A program made the translations under genes and the position numbers. A DNA stretch of 40,059 bases from Chamaesiphon sp. 341R_metabat_111 (lineage in GTDB: Bacteria; Cyanobacteriota; Cyanobacteriia; Cyanobacteriales; Chamaesiphonaceae): contig JANXVE010000197.1 in the NCBI GenBank assembly GCA_025351825.1, forward strand, positions 1 through 40,059, given 5' to 3'. How positions within the stretch are numbered: the stretch's first letter is position 1; every line of letters starts with the position of its first letter. The notes under the pieces were generated by a model. That model was not told the origin of the DNA. It saw nothing but the letters and a program-made list of their open reading frames with translations, and did not search any database. Below are positions 1 through 8,640 of this stretch, piece by piece.

Positions 1-2177
1 CTGCTCAGAATACCCCCGATCGTTTTACCCGTTCCTGTCAATGAAAGGTTTAACATTCGTTGCTGGCTGCGTAAATGTACCGCTGCCAACTTTTGCATTA
101 AGTTTGGTGGTGTAACTTTACCATTAACTCGGAATGCCCAACCTGATGGAATTACCATATCTCGCGCTTGGTAATATTCATCGAGAAATTGATCTCTCAC
201 CTGACGACCATAGCCATCATCCGTAAAAGCTTCAATAGCTTCAACCGCAGATTCATCTTCAAAAACTTCTGCCCAAATCCGATTCCGTTTGGAAGCAATA
301 AAAAAGTCGATCGCTTCCTGGTCGGCAGAAGCAACAATTTTACTATTTAGAAATTCCAGACTTTTCTGTACTTTAATTTTTGGTAGTTCGTCAGATTTAT
401 CAAAATTATCTTGAGAGTCACTAACTCCTTCAAAAGAGATATTTAATGATGTGGCAGTATCGGAAATCTGTATTTCAGCATCAGCATTAAGGTTGTAAAG
501 CGAATCAATCTCAGATTCAGTAGATTGAGATTCTTTGCCTTGAATCACATCTCGAAGCTTTTGCCCTGTAAGTTTACCCTTAATAATATCTTTGACTATT
601 TTGAGTCCTTCAGCGTTTGTTGTGTCTAAAACACCTGACTGCTCGAATATTTTATACAACTCAGCCTGAGTCAGATTAGGGATATGAACTTCTAGACTGG
701 CCACAAACTGACGAATAACATCAATGGTCCAACCCGACCCACAACGAGCGCAACCACTGTTTCCTCTCGCCCAAGCACTTCTGGTAATGCTGCCTATTCT
801 AGTTTTCCATTCGTGTCCATCAATAGGACACTTAAACCATGCTTCTTTCTGGGAGCCATTAGTTACTTCATCAGGAAATATTGCTAGTTCATTATTCTTT
901 TCATAATTCCAATACTGAGCTACACGATCGGGATAGGTAGAAATTAAAGAGGTAATTCCTGTTACAACAAAACCTTTGCAGGCTTGGCAAGCACTGTTTC
1001 CTTTTCCCAAAGAAGATCTTGTAATAGAAGTAACAGTTGCCTTCCATTCATAGCCATCAATAAGACATTTAAACCAGACTTCTCTAGTAGAACCTTTCGT
1101 AACTTTGTCAGGAAATATCCCTAGCTCATTGTTCTTTGTATAATTCCAATATTGTGCTACATGCTCAGGATAAGTTGAAATTAAAGATGTAGCTTCTATC
1201 GCCGTAAATCCTCTGCAAGCTGGACAACCACTATTTCCTTTTTTCCAGGAAAATTTTGTGATTACTGCAATTGTAGCTACCCACTCATGTCCATCAATAG
1301 GACATTTAAAAAAAGCTTCTTTGCTCGATCCAATTGTCAACTTTGTAGGATCAAGTCCCAGTTCATTATTTGTTTTGTAAAGCCAGTACTTAGCAACCTC
1401 ATCTGGGAATTCGATTGCTATTGGCTCTCGACGTTTCCATTCACCACGCTTGCGCTCATCAGTACCATTGCAGACTCGACATCCGGTATTATCTTTAGAC
1501 CACTGCTGTGAAATTGTTGAAACGATACTTGATTGCCATTCATTGCCATCATGAGGACATTTAAACCATATATAATGCTGTGTGCTTCCAGCAAGAACTT
1601 CTTCCGGTTTTAGATCTCCATTTTTCTCATAATCCCACAATTCTGCAACTCTTTCTGGATGAATTGCTGCCAAGCTTTTTGAGTAAAATTTCTTCTGAGT
1701 ATTTTCGCTCTTTTCTATCTCTGCTAATATTTCTGCTTCTTCACGCTCTTTCAAATACGTATGGAATTCAGAATTTGGCTTTAGAACTTGCCTCACCCGT
1801 TCCCTACTTAATCCATGTTTGTCTCCTATATCCTGATAGCTGAAACCTTGCTTATAAAGCTCTAAAAATTGATTACTTTTTTCAAGTCTTTCTTGTTTAG
1901 CAGCTTCCTTTTTTGTAGAGATTTCTAAAGGTTCTAATGAACTATTACTTTGGTTGTCCCAGTGCTTTAAAATACCTATGCCTAGAGTTGTAAGAGCTAC
2001 GTGCCCGTTTTTAATTGCAACAAGACCTCTATTCTGAAGATTAAGTATTACAGCCTCAGCAGAATCAAAAAAACTAATTGTGACAGGCACTCCAAATTGA
2101 GATAGTGACTTAATAATAGACTTCTGATTTTGGCTTAGATATTTAGCAGCTTCAATAACATCTGATAGATTTTTCAT
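1..2177 (-). CDS. Partial zinc-ribbon-repeat protein with sigma-r4-like HTH and P-loop (helicase/ATPase N-terminus)
   Basis: Reading the minus strand from ATG at 2177 gives an open frame of 725 codons that leaves the window at base 1, so only the N-terminal part is seen. Residues about 112-135 (SYQDIGDKHGLSRERVRQV) resemble a sigma-70 region 4 helix-turn-helix. Four repeats follow at about 172-236, 253-321, 332-401 and 411-481, each of the form YW-Y-K-N-EL ... WFKCPxDGHEW ... GNSGCxxC. This matches the probable zinc-ribbon family DUF4379 (PF14311); each repeat has two Cys pairs or a Cys/Cys-x2-Cys set. The last visible residues carry LTGTGKT at about 713-719, a Walker A motif preceded by QQRMLNL, as at the start of superfamily II helicase domains. 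I infer a DNA-acting ATPase, perhaps anti-phage. The domain order is seen directly; the function is a guess. Confidence 0.75.
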   Translation of the reverse strand, partial: MKNLSDVIEAAKYLSQNQKSIIKSLSQFGVPVTISFFDSAEAVILNLQNRGLVAIKNGHVALTTLGIGILKHWDNQSNSSLEPLEISTKKEAAKQERLEKSNQFLELYKQGFSYQDIGDKHGLSRERVRQVLKPNSEFHTYLKEREEAEILAEIEKSENTQKKFYSKSLAAIHPERVAELWDYEKNGDLKPEEVLAGSTQHYIWFKCPHDGNEWQSSIVSTISQQWSKDNTGCRVCNGTDERKRGEWKRREPIAIEFPDEVAKYWLYKTNNELGLDPTKLTIGSSKEAFFKCPIDGHEWVATIAVITKFSWKKGNSGCPACRGFTAIEATSLISTYPEHVAQYWNYTKNNELGIFPDKVTKGSTREVWFKCLIDGYEWKATVTSITRSSLGKGNSACQACKGFVVTGITSLISTYPDRVAQYWNYEKNNELAIFPDEVTNGSQKEAWFKCPIDGHEWKTRIGSITRSAWARGNSGCARCGSGWTIDVIRQFVASLEVHIPNLTQAELYKIFEQSGVLDTTNAEGLKIVKDIIKGKLTGQKLRDVIQGKESQSTESEIDSLYNLNADAEIQISDTATSLNISFEGVSDSQDNFDKSDELPKIKVQKSLEFLNSKIVASADQEAIDFFIASKRNRIWAEVFEDESAVEAIEAFTDDGYGRQVRDQFLDEYYQARDMVIPSGWAFRVNGKVTPPNLMQKLAAVHLRSQQRMLNLSLTGTGKTIGGILS

Positions 2178-2320
2178 GTCTTAATGCAATCTGCGGTAAA
2201 TCACTACAATCCATTTATGGACTCTACAATCAAGGATTCCCACTTAGATGTCAAGAATTGACAATTGTAACCTTTATTCTGGTTGTCAGATCTAGCGATA
2301 ATATAAATTTTAGCCATACC

Positions 2321-2643
2321 CTAGCTCAAATTTTGTTCGCAGAATCCAAAGAATACCCGCAACAGCCCCAGCAAAATCGACATCTCGCCAATCCCATGCA
2401 ACAGCGATTCTGACACCACTCCATCCACCTGGAGCCGATAAAACTTCCAACCCTCGCCATTGGTAACAATCCCATAAATCGCGCTCTCTCCCCCCAACTG
2501 CCGATCGATCCACTGACAAGCTTGCATCTCTACTAGACACTGGGCTGCCCCTTGCTCAAAATCATCCTTCTTTGCTTCTATTACACACATGTATGGTGCT
2601 TCTAGATATCCCCGCCGCTCGGCAATTAAATAGTCGGCATTGA
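2321..2643 (-). pseudogene. 5'-truncated copy of the PD-(D/E)XK nuclease-like gene at 3594-4205
   Basis: This stretch repeats the last ~105 codons of the gene at 3594-4205, differing at only a few residues in the C-terminal 89 amino acids (ESAIYG for EIAIYG, FCEQNLS for FCQQNLS). The similarity stops abruptly at about 2643, just after the codons for NADYLIAE. Read upstream, the frame meets the TAA that ends the neighbouring HNH gene, so no start or N-terminal domain remains. An 89-residue reading from an internal Met is possible but would lack the first acidic residue of the nuclease motif. Some similarity continues past the stop codon (AGCCATA-CCTAGCTCAA), so a DNA segment and not only a gene was duplicated. 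I read it as a remnant of a tandem duplication around the HNH pair. Confidence 0.8.
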
Positions 2644-2650
2644 ATCTTTA

Positions 2651-3076
2651 TTAATCCGGTGGATGATAACCCATAATTGCCAGAACTCGACGCATATTAA
2701 CCACACCATCACGATTGATTTGGAGCAGCGCGATCGTTGCACGACCAACTGGCGTAATCCCAATCGATTGAGTTACATCTTCATTCCAAGTAAAATGCTC
2801 TTCCCATAACATTTTGCGGGGATGAAATAAAGACACCGATTGATTCGTAACTGGATCGACGGCTTCAGTTTTGGTGTACTTGTAATTGTTGCAAGTTTGG
2901 CAAGAAAGAGCGAGATTTTCGGCAATGGTTTTACCACCACGACTTACTGGTTGAATGTGGTCGATGACTAACGGATCGATGGCAAACCTGGCTTGAGAGC
3001 GGCAATATTCACATAAGCCATTGGCTCGATTGAATACGAGTTGCTTTAAAGCAACAGGAACATATTCGCTAGACAT
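2651..3076 (-). CDS. HNH endonuclease
   Basis: A 141-residue HNH-family nuclease. It shows the paired-Cys zinc site CEYC near residue 18-21, the HNH core DHIQPVSRGGKT near 39-50, and NLALSCQTCNNYK near 54-66, in the order typical of stand-alone HNH proteins common in cyanobacteria. The C-terminal half (FHPRKMLWEEHFTW) resembles the conserved tail of this cyanobacterial subfamily. It overlaps the upstream 124-residue gene by 8 bp, so the two are translationally coupled. The cellular role of this family is unknown; members may be home-guard nucleases, mobile-element relics or toxin-like. It sits between the two copies of a nuclease-like gene, so it may have arrived with that duplication. Confidence 0.85.
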   Translation of the reverse strand: MSSEYVPVALKQLVFNRANGLCEYCRSQARFAIDPLVIDHIQPVSRGGKTIAENLALSCQTCNNYKYTKTEAVDPVTNQSVSLFHPRKMLWEEHFTWNEDVTQSIGITPVGRATIALLQINRDGVVNMRRVLAIMGYHPPD

Positions 3077-3443
3077 ATCTCACAGGCTGGATACCGAGGT
3101 TTTCCATCAGATCTAAGAGAGAGACTTGACGGAGTTGAGCGAGATGAGCGAGTGCTTCGAGACGTTGGGCACCAATCTGCTCAATTTGAGTGCTGAATTG
3201 GATCAGGAGATCGTGTTCGGAGTCAGTTAGAGTCTCCGCATCTCGCTTTTGAAGCAGAAGTTGATATTGGGCAAGGAGATCGGCAGGAATGCCCTGATTG
3301 ATTCTTAGCAAGAGTTGGGCTTCATCTTCTGGAAGCACTGGAGTTTTGCGGCGGGCACGCAGGTACACCACTTGTTGGAGCAATGAATCAAGGTCGGTTG
3401 CATCAAGCCGATCTGCTGCCTTAATAATTTCGTCGAGGCTCAT
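3069..3443 (-). CDS. Small helical protein coupled to the HNH nuclease
   Basis: A 124-residue, Leu/Gln/Ala-rich protein predicted to be almost entirely helical (MSLDEIIKAADRLDATDLDSL at the start). It has no catalytic motif I can see. It begins 8 bp before the HNH frame is closed off at its start, which argues for a two-gene operon. Proteins of this look sit next to HNH nucleases in many cyanobacterial genomes (general recollection, not checked). An antitoxin-like or partner role is possible, but nothing in the sequence proves it. Upstream, 3444-3593 is about 150 bp with no gene. Confidence 0.65.
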   Translation of the reverse strand: MSLDEIIKAADRLDATDLDSLLQQVVYLRARRKTPVLPEDEAQLLLRINQGIPADLLAQYQLLLQKRDAETLTDSEHDLLIQFSTQIEQIGAQRLEALAHLAQLRQVSLLDLMENLGIQPVRYV

Positions 3444-3593
3444 GGATAGCTGAGACTGATAATGTTATTAGTCTAAATTGTATCGTAAGAAAACATCCGA
3501 AGGCGAACTCCTTAACCCCGTCCAATTTTGTTCCTATCATTTATTTTGCTGTCGGTCGATCGAGAAGCTGATGATACAAATTTCAGCCATATC

Positions 3594-4205
3594 CTAGCTC
3601 AAGTTCTGTTGGCAGAACCCAAAGAATACCCGCAACAACCCCAGCAGAATCGACATTTCCCCAATTCCATGCAACAGCGACTCTGACACCGATCCATCCA
3701 CCTGGAGCCGATAAAACTTCCAACCCTCGCCATTGGTGACAATCCCATAAATCGCGATCTCTCCCCCCAATTGTCGATCGATCCACTGACAAGCCTGCAT
3801 CTCTACTAGACACTGGGCTGCCCCTTGCTCAAAATCATCCTTTTTTGCTTCGATTACACACATGTAGGGTGCTTCCAGATATCCCCGCCGCTCGGCAATT
3901 AAATAGTCGGCATTGCCACAAGTTCGATCGCCTTCCAGATAGGCACCCTTCCATACTTTCAGCCGATCGAATCCCTCCAATCCCTCTTCACAGATCGCAT
4001 CAATCAGCAAAGTCTTAGACACTTCTAAACTCTCTAGATCGAAACGTTGAAGTCGTTCCAATCGCTGTCTAAAAAAATCACTAATGGGTAGAGGTTCGGC
4101 TTCGATCGACCATCTTTGGAGTTCAATTATCCCTAGCTGTTTAAATGCCTCTTTGTAGGTAAAACTAGAAAAGCTTTTCTTACGCTCTGGGATTATCTGA
4201 ATCAT
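3594..4205 (-). CDS. PD-(D/E)XK nuclease-fold protein (HsdR-N-like)
   Basis: A 203-residue protein. Residues 96-121 contain GNADYLIAE followed by CVIEAKKDDF, giving the triad D100 - E119 - K121 of the PD-(D/E)XK nuclease fold. The following EQGAAQCLVEMQAC helix and the strand AIYGIVTNGEGWKFYRL match the order seen in type I restriction HsdR N-terminal domains and small cyanobacterial relatives. The substrate is unknown. A truncated near-identical copy lies at 2321-2643. The gene starts about 80 bp from the transposon left end and reads away from it, so it is outside the element. It shares the fold of the C-terminal domain of the CAST regulator at 18575-19453, though I see no close sequence match. 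Confidence 0.75.
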   Translation of the reverse strand: MIQIIPERKKSFSSFTYKEAFKQLGIIELQRWSIEAEPLPISDFFRQRLERLQRFDLESLEVSKTLLIDAICEEGLEGFDRLKVWKGAYLEGDRTCGNADYLIAERRGYLEAPYMCVIEAKKDDFEQGAAQCLVEMQACQWIDRQLGGEIAIYGIVTNGEGWKFYRLQVDGSVSESLLHGIGEMSILLGLLRVFFGFCQQNLS

Positions 4206-4230
4206 TTTAATCTCCCTCTACCTAGCGCAA

Positions 4231-4269
4231 AAGGTTTTAACAAAGCTTATTAACTTTGTTAAAACCCTT
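4231..4269. repeat. Perfect-stem inverted repeat beside the transposon insertion point
   Basis: AAGGTTTTAACAAAG at 4231-4245 pairs with CTTTGTTAAAACC at 4254-4266 (13 bp uninterrupted, extended by one bulge). It sits between the divergent nuclease-like gene and the left end of the element. There is no T-run long enough to call it a Rho-independent terminator with confidence. It may be a terminator of a gene that used to lie to the right, or an operator. Confidence 0.55.
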
Positions 4270-4283
4270 CTCTAATGCTGATT

Positions 4284-4489
4284 TGTACAGTGACTAATTA
4301 AATGACGTAATGACAAAATAATGTCATCAGATATATCTCGCTTCTAGTAATCATTAGAAGCATTTTCAACACAAAGACACAACTTTCTCCTGATGACAAC
4401 TTCAGTGTCACCTTTCAGATTAATGACAAATTAGATGTCGCTTTTACTAAAACTCTAAATATCAACCGATTGACTAAATGACCGTCACC
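4284..4489 (+). repeat. CAST left end (LE) with TnsB-site repeats
   Basis: The terminal TGTACAGTGACTAATTAAAT begins at 4284. Similar 20-bp sites with a TGAC...GTCA/GTCG pattern follow at 4308-4328, 4392-4412, 4421-4440 and 4472-4489. An unrelated small palindrome CTTCTA-N8-TAGAAG lies at 4341-4360. The terminal hexamer and TGAC-type repeats correspond to those of ShCAST. The last site is about 55 bp upstream of the tnsB start, so TnsB bound to the end could repress its own promoter; this is inference. An AT-rich TTAATATAAC at 4504-4513 could serve as the -10 region. Confidence 0.85.
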
Positions 4490-4542
4490 TTTTTATTTCT
4501 GTGTTAATATAACATTATGTTTTTATCAGGCGACTATGCATA

Positions 4543-6225
4543 ATGGAAGATTGCAACACTGAAATAATTGACTCTGCTCAACCGCCAGAGGCGATCGTCT
4601 CTGAATTGCCAGAGCAGGTACGGCAAAAACTAGAGATCGTACAATCTCTCTTAGAACCTTGCGATCGATCTGCTTACGGAGAAAAACTCCGTGGTTTTGC
4701 CCAGAAGCGGGGAGTTTCCGTCCGATCTATCCAACGACTGTTTAAGCGGTACCAGGATGAAGGATTAACGGCTTTGACAGATGGAGATCGTAAAGATAAA
4801 GGTTTCTATCGGATTAGTAATGATTGGGAGAATTTTATAGTTAACACATATAAACAGGGCAATAAGGGTAGTAAGCGGATGAGTCCCAAGCAAGTAGCCT
4901 TGCGACTAGAAAGCCAAGCTTTAAAGATCGGCAACCCTAAGCCACCTTGTTACCGAACTGTTTTACGAGTCTTAGCACCAATAATTGATAAACAGAAGAA
5001 AAGTATTCGCTCTCCAGGTTGGCAAGGGTCTACGCTATCGGTTAAAACCCGTGATGGCTTCGACTTAAACATCACTGTTAGTAATCAGGTATGGCAGTGC
5101 GATCATACTCGTGCCGATGTTTTGCTGGTAGACCGTGATGGTAAATTAATCGGTCGGCCTTGGCTAACAACCGTTGTTGATAGTTACTCTCGCTGTATTG
5201 TCGGCATTAACTTAGGATTTGATGCCCCTAGCTCCCAAGTTGTCGCTCTTGCGATACGCCATGCCATTCTACAAAAAAATTATGCGGAGGAATACAAACT
5301 CAATTGCGAATGGGGAACTCTCGGTACTCCCAAATACCTGTTTACGGATGGTGGTAAAGATTTTCGATCGAACCACTTGGCTGAAATTGCTAGCCAGCTA
5401 GGATTTGTACTCAAGCTCCGAGACCGTCCTTCTGAGGGCGGAATCGTAGAACGTCCCTTCAAAACCTTTAACCAAAGTCTGTTTTCAACATTACCTGGAT
5501 ATACAGGTTCTAATGTGCAAGAGCGCCCGAAAGAAGCAGAAGAGGATGCTTGTCTAACTTTACGACAGTTAGAATATTTAGTTGTGCGCTTTATAGTTGA
5601 TAACTACAATCAGAGTATTGACGCTCGAATATGCGAACAAACACGTTTTCAGCGTTGGGAAGCAGGACTAATAGCCGATCCAGAAGTGTTACCGGAACGG
5701 CAGTTAGATATTTGTCTAATGAAGCAGGCTCGAAGACAGATACAGCGGGGCGGATATATTCGGTTTGAGAATATTAACTATAAGGGAACTTATATTGAAG
5801 GTCATGCAGGTGAAACTATTTGCGTGCGATACGATCCCCGTGATATTACTAGCATTTTGGTGTATCAAATAGTCCAGCAGGGTCAGGAGGTATTTTTGTC
5901 CCGCGCTCATGCCCAAGGATTAGAGATGGAGCAATTAGCTTTAGATGAAGCGAGGGCTGGTGCTAAGAGGCTACGAGAAAAAGGGAAGAGTCTTCACAAT
6001 GAATCCATTTTGCAAGAGGTCATCGAACGGGATGCTGCCACTACAAAGGCAACTCGAAAACAACGCCAACGGCAAGAACAAAGCTATAAACAAGTGCAAT
6101 CAATGTCGATCGAAGAGGATGGGGCTTTGGAGAAAACTGCTCTAGAAGTCGCTGATGAAACAGCGGAAGTTGTTGATGTTGAGGTTTGGGATTTAGAAAC
6201 AATGCAAGAGGACTATGGGTGGTAA
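4543..6225 (+). CDS. tnsB: TnsB-type DDE transposase of the V-K CAST
   Basis: This 560-residue protein is the strand-transfer recombinase that joins the transposon 3' ends to target DNA. Residues about 40-75 form a helix-turn-helix (RGVSVRSIQRLFKRYQDEG). The RNase H-like integrase core carries CDHT (D187), TDGGKDF (D269) and GGIVERPF (E303), a DD-34-E triad. The C-terminal Mu-type beta-barrel region is followed by a Lys/Arg/Gln-rich, probably helical tail that contacts TnsC in relatives. It starts at ATG 4543 and ends 2 bp before the tnsC start. No TnsA endonuclease gene or domain is nearby, so only 3'-end cleavage is expected. Confidence 0.95.
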   Translation: MEDCNTEIIDSAQPPEAIVSELPEQVRQKLEIVQSLLEPCDRSAYGEKLRGFAQKRGVSVRSIQRLFKRYQDEGLTALTDGDRKDKGFYRISNDWENFIVNTYKQGNKGSKRMSPKQVALRLESQALKIGNPKPPCYRTVLRVLAPIIDKQKKSIRSPGWQGSTLSVKTRDGFDLNITVSNQVWQCDHTRADVLLVDRDGKLIGRPWLTTVVDSYSRCIVGINLGFDAPSSQVVALAIRHAILQKNYAEEYKLNCEWGTLGTPKYLFTDGGKDFRSNHLAEIASQLGFVLKLRDRPSEGGIVERPFKTFNQSLFSTLPGYTGSNVQERPKEAEEDACLTLRQLEYLVVRFIVDNYNQSIDARICEQTRFQRWEAGLIADPEVLPERQLDICLMKQARRQIQRGGYIRFENINYKGTYIEGHAGETICVRYDPRDITSILVYQIVQQGQEVFLSRAHAQGLEMEQLALDEARAGAKRLREKGKSLHNESILQEVIERDAATTKATRKQRQRQEQSYKQVQSMSIEEDGALEKTALEVADETAEVVDVEVWDLETMQEDYGW

Positions 6226-6227
6226 TT

Positions 6228-7055
6228 ATGGATGAAGCACAGAATATTGCTAATGAATTAGGAGATGTCTCCAAAGATGAACTGTGGTTGCAGCAGGAAA
6301 TAACCCGACTCAATCGTCCTTCAATCCTGCCTTTAGAACATATAAAGGATCTGCATAATTGGTTGGATGATAAGCGCAAGTCGAGGCAGTCGTGTCGAAT
6401 TGTAGGGGAGTCTCGTACTGGTAAGACTGTTGCTTGTAATGCTTACAAATTAAGAAATAAACCCACTCAGAATGGTCGACAAACGCCAATCGTACCTGTG
6501 ATTTACATCATGCCACCAACTAAATGCACTGCAAAAGAGTTGTTCAAAGAGATTATTGAGGCATTGCGTTACAGAGCGGTAAAAGGTACGGTGTCTGATT
6601 TTCGATCGCGGGCAATGGAAGTACTCAAAGCTTGTGAAGTAGAAATGCTAATTATTGACGAAGCAGATCGGTTGAATCTCGATATCTTTTCAGAAGTTCG
6701 CGATCTCAAGGAAAGGAATATCTCTGTTGTCTTAGTTGGCACCGATCGACTCGATGCTGTAATCAACAAGGATGAGCAGATTTATAACCGTTTTCGTTCC
6801 CATCGTCGATTTGGCAAGTTGGCTGGGGTAGATTTCAAGCGGACAGTAACCATTTGGGAGACTAATGTTTTGAAGCTGCCAGTGCCTTCTAATTTAGATC
6901 GCCCAGAAATGCTGAAGATTCTGCTAAAGGCAACAGAGGGCTACATCGGTCGGCTGGATGAGTTGTTGCGGGAAGCAGCAATTAAGTCGCTTTCAAGAGG
7001 ACATAAGCGCGTCGAGAAGGAGATTTTACAAGAAGTAGCTAAGGAGTATTCGTAA
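6228..7055 (+). CDS. tnsC: TnsC AAA+ ATPase of the V-K CAST
   Basis: The AAA+ regulator polymerises on target DNA and links Cas12k/TniQ target selection to TnsB. I place the start at ATG 6228, two bases after the tnsB stop. A longer frame from 6186 would overlap tnsB and adds residues unlike the family. The protein is then 275 residues, the usual length for V-K TnsC. Walker A is GESRTGKT at residues 60-67; Walker B is MLIIDEAD with D144/E145. The sensor region VVLVGTDRLDAVI follows. The stop codon overlaps the tniQ start by one base (TAATG), so the three transposition genes form a coupled operon. Confidence 0.95.
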   Translation: MDEAQNIANELGDVSKDELWLQQEITRLNRPSILPLEHIKDLHNWLDDKRKSRQSCRIVGESRTGKTVACNAYKLRNKPTQNGRQTPIVPVIYIMPPTKCTAKELFKEIIEALRYRAVKGTVSDFRSRAMEVLKACEVEMLIIDEADRLNLDIFSEVRDLKERNISVVLVGTDRLDAVINKDEQIYNRFRSHRRFGKLAGVDFKRTVTIWETNVLKLPVPSNLDRPEMLKILLKATEGYIGRLDELLREAAIKSLSRGHKRVEKEILQEVAKEYS

Positions 7056-7558
7056 TGATAGAAGATGAGATTAAGCCTTGGTTGTTATCGATCGAACCAA
7101 TATCAGGAGAAAGCCTGAGTCATTTTCTGGGTCGATTCCGGCGACAAAATCATTTAAGTTGTTCTGCTCTCGGTCAGCTAGCAGGTATTGGTGGGGTGAT
7201 TGCTCGTTGGGAAAAGTTCTACCATAATCCGTTTCCATCGGATGCTGAGTTGATGGCTCTGGGTAAGTTGTTAAATGTCGATCTATCAACGTTACGGATG
7301 ATGTTACCGACATTGGGCGATGGGATGATGTGTAGTCCGATCCGCCTTTGTGGAGCTTGCTATGTAGAGTCGCCTTATCATCGGCTGGAATGGCAGTATC
7401 GATCGACTGGAGGGTGCGATCGACATCAACTGAGATTGCTGTCTAAATGTCGTAATTGTGACGCTAAGTTATCAATTCCCGCCTTGTGGGAGGATGGTTG
7501 TTGTACTCGCTGCAAGTTACCTTTCGGGGCGATGGTGAAATGGCAAAAGTCCTATTGA
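7055..7558 (+). CDS. tniQ: TniQ, short V-K type
   Basis: This is a 167-residue TniQ, the same short length as in ShCAST and far shorter than TnsD. The N-terminal region (SIEPISGESLSHFLGRF) is the conserved TniQ start. Zinc-binding residues follow in CGACYVE, CDRH, CRNC and CTRC. In V-K systems TniQ caps the TnsC filament next to Cas12k and the tracrRNA. The start ATG shares its A with the tnsC stop. About 275 bp of non-coding DNA lies between its end and the convergent transglycosylase. Confidence 0.93.
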   Translation: MIEDEIKPWLLSIEPISGESLSHFLGRFRRQNHLSCSALGQLAGIGGVIARWEKFYHNPFPSDAELMALGKLLNVDLSTLRMMLPTLGDGMMCSPIRLCGACYVESPYHRLEWQYRSTGGCDRHQLRLLSKCRNCDAKLSIPALWEDGCCTRCKLPFGAMVKWQKSY

Positions 7559-7738
7559 GTAGACTGGAGTGGCGATCGAATATCTAAGATCTTCTAGGTC
7601 GGAAGCCATAATTGGTCTGAGGCTAAAAGTATTAGTTTCAATTGTCGGTAAAGCTGCACCGACTGACATCAGCTTGATCGAAGTTATTAACTTTGACGAT
7701 TGGGAAGATCGAGAGTTTCCAGTGCAGCAACGGAAAAA

Positions 7739-7765
7739 ACCTCGCTCCGATAAGTAGAGCGAGGT
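7739..7765 (-). terminator. Terminator for the minus-strand cargo operon
   Basis: ACCTCGCTC (7739-7747) pairs with GAGCGAGGT (7757-7765), a 9-bp GC-rich stem with a 9-nt loop. Read on the minus strand it is followed by a run of six T (AAAAAA at 7733-7738 on the plus strand), the form of a Rho-independent terminator. It lies between the convergent tniQ and mtgA genes. Confidence 0.8.
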
Positions 7766-7833
7766 AGACAAATTTGTTGATTTGTTCGATCGAGATTGGT
7801 TCATTGGTAAGATAAATCTGATGGAGTTTCTTC

Positions 7834-8592
7834 CTAAGGTTGTAAGGCTCCAGTTGGGTCACTAGCTCCAGTGACTCGATCGATTAATTCCATCGTGGGA
7901 ACGTCACGTTCGAGAGCTTTCATTTCTTTGCGAATGTGGGCTTGGACAAGCTTGAGTGGCTTGGTATGAACTCGGTAACGCAAACATCCTTTAGGTTGGG
8001 GAATGCAGCTTACGATTTCGATTGCTTCTTGTTTTGTCAAATTTTTAGCAGATTTATGGTACAACTTTTTGGCTGCGGATTCGACCCCATATACCCCATC
8101 TTCAAATTCGATGATATTGACGTAAATTTCGAGTATTCGCTCTTTGCCCCAGATTTTTTCGACTGTTGGTGTTAGATACAATTCGCCAACTTTACGGAGA
8201 ATTGCTAGTTCTTTCCACAGCAACGCATTTTTGACTGCTTGCTGGGTGATTGTGCTACCACCACCAGTTTTATTCCGAAGAGCTTCTTTGATACCTTCGA
8301 TGTCGAAGCCGTTATGGTGAGCGAACGAAGTATCTTCAGCACTAATCAGCGCGTGGTAGAAATGGAATGAAACTTTTTTGCCATCTATATACATTCGATC
8401 GAAAGAGCGAGATTTAAGAATCAGCGATTCTGCCTGAATGATTGTAATTGGTGGCAGTACATATTTGTAGATAACACAATATCCAATTTGAAGGGGGACA
8501 ATCGCAAGAACGAATAGTGTGGCTTTCTTTCTCCATCGTTGCCAGATAGTCAAGCTTGTTGCGGCAGTTTTCAATTCTGAAGCTTTGTTCAT
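7834..8592 (-). CDS. mtgA: Monofunctional peptidoglycan transglycosylase (GT51)
   Basis: This 252-residue membrane-anchored GT51 enzyme would polymerise lipid II into glycan chains outside the plasma membrane. One transmembrane helix spans about residues 24-46. The GT51 motif EDTSFAHHNGFD starts at the catalytic Glu, E86, and the second motif GGGSTITQQ covers residues 110-118. There is no transpeptidase domain. As transposon cargo it is unusual: it lies inside the CAST, downstream of alaX but separated by 170 bp containing two palindromes, so it may have its own promoter. The C-terminus (DRVTGASDPTGALQP) is longer than the core family. Confidence 0.88.
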   Translation of the reverse strand: MNKASELKTAATSLTIWQRWRKKATLFVLAIVPLQIGYCVIYKYVLPPITIIQAESLILKSRSFDRMYIDGKKVSFHFYHALISAEDTSFAHHNGFDIEGIKEALRNKTGGGSTITQQAVKNALLWKELAILRKVGELYLTPTVEKIWGKERILEIYVNIIEFEDGVYGVESAAKKLYHKSAKNLTKQEAIEIVSCIPQPKGCLRYRVHTKPLKLVQAHIRKEMKALERDVPTMELIDRVTGASDPTGALQP

Positions 8593-8623
8593 AGTTCAAC
8601 TTGCCTTAATTTTCAGAAAATTG

Positions 8624-8638
8624 ACACAAGGATTGTGT
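8624..8638. promoter_or_regulatory. Palindrome upstream of mtgA, candidate operator
   Basis: ACACAA-GGA-TTGTGT is a perfect 6-3-6 inverted repeat 32 bp upstream of the mtgA start codon. The position suits a repressor site. No regulator can be assigned from sequence. Confidence 0.35.
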
Positions 8639-8640
8639 GA

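Noticed and set aside
724-1843. Three plus-strand frames of 60-87 residues
   Set aside because: They are antisense shadows of the zinc-ribbon repeat protein on the minus strand, whose frame is open for 725 codons.
7569-7757. A 62-residue plus-strand frame right after tniQ, starting GTG
   Set aside because: Weak start, no recognised domain, and its end overlaps the terminator hairpin of the opposite operon. Probably chance.
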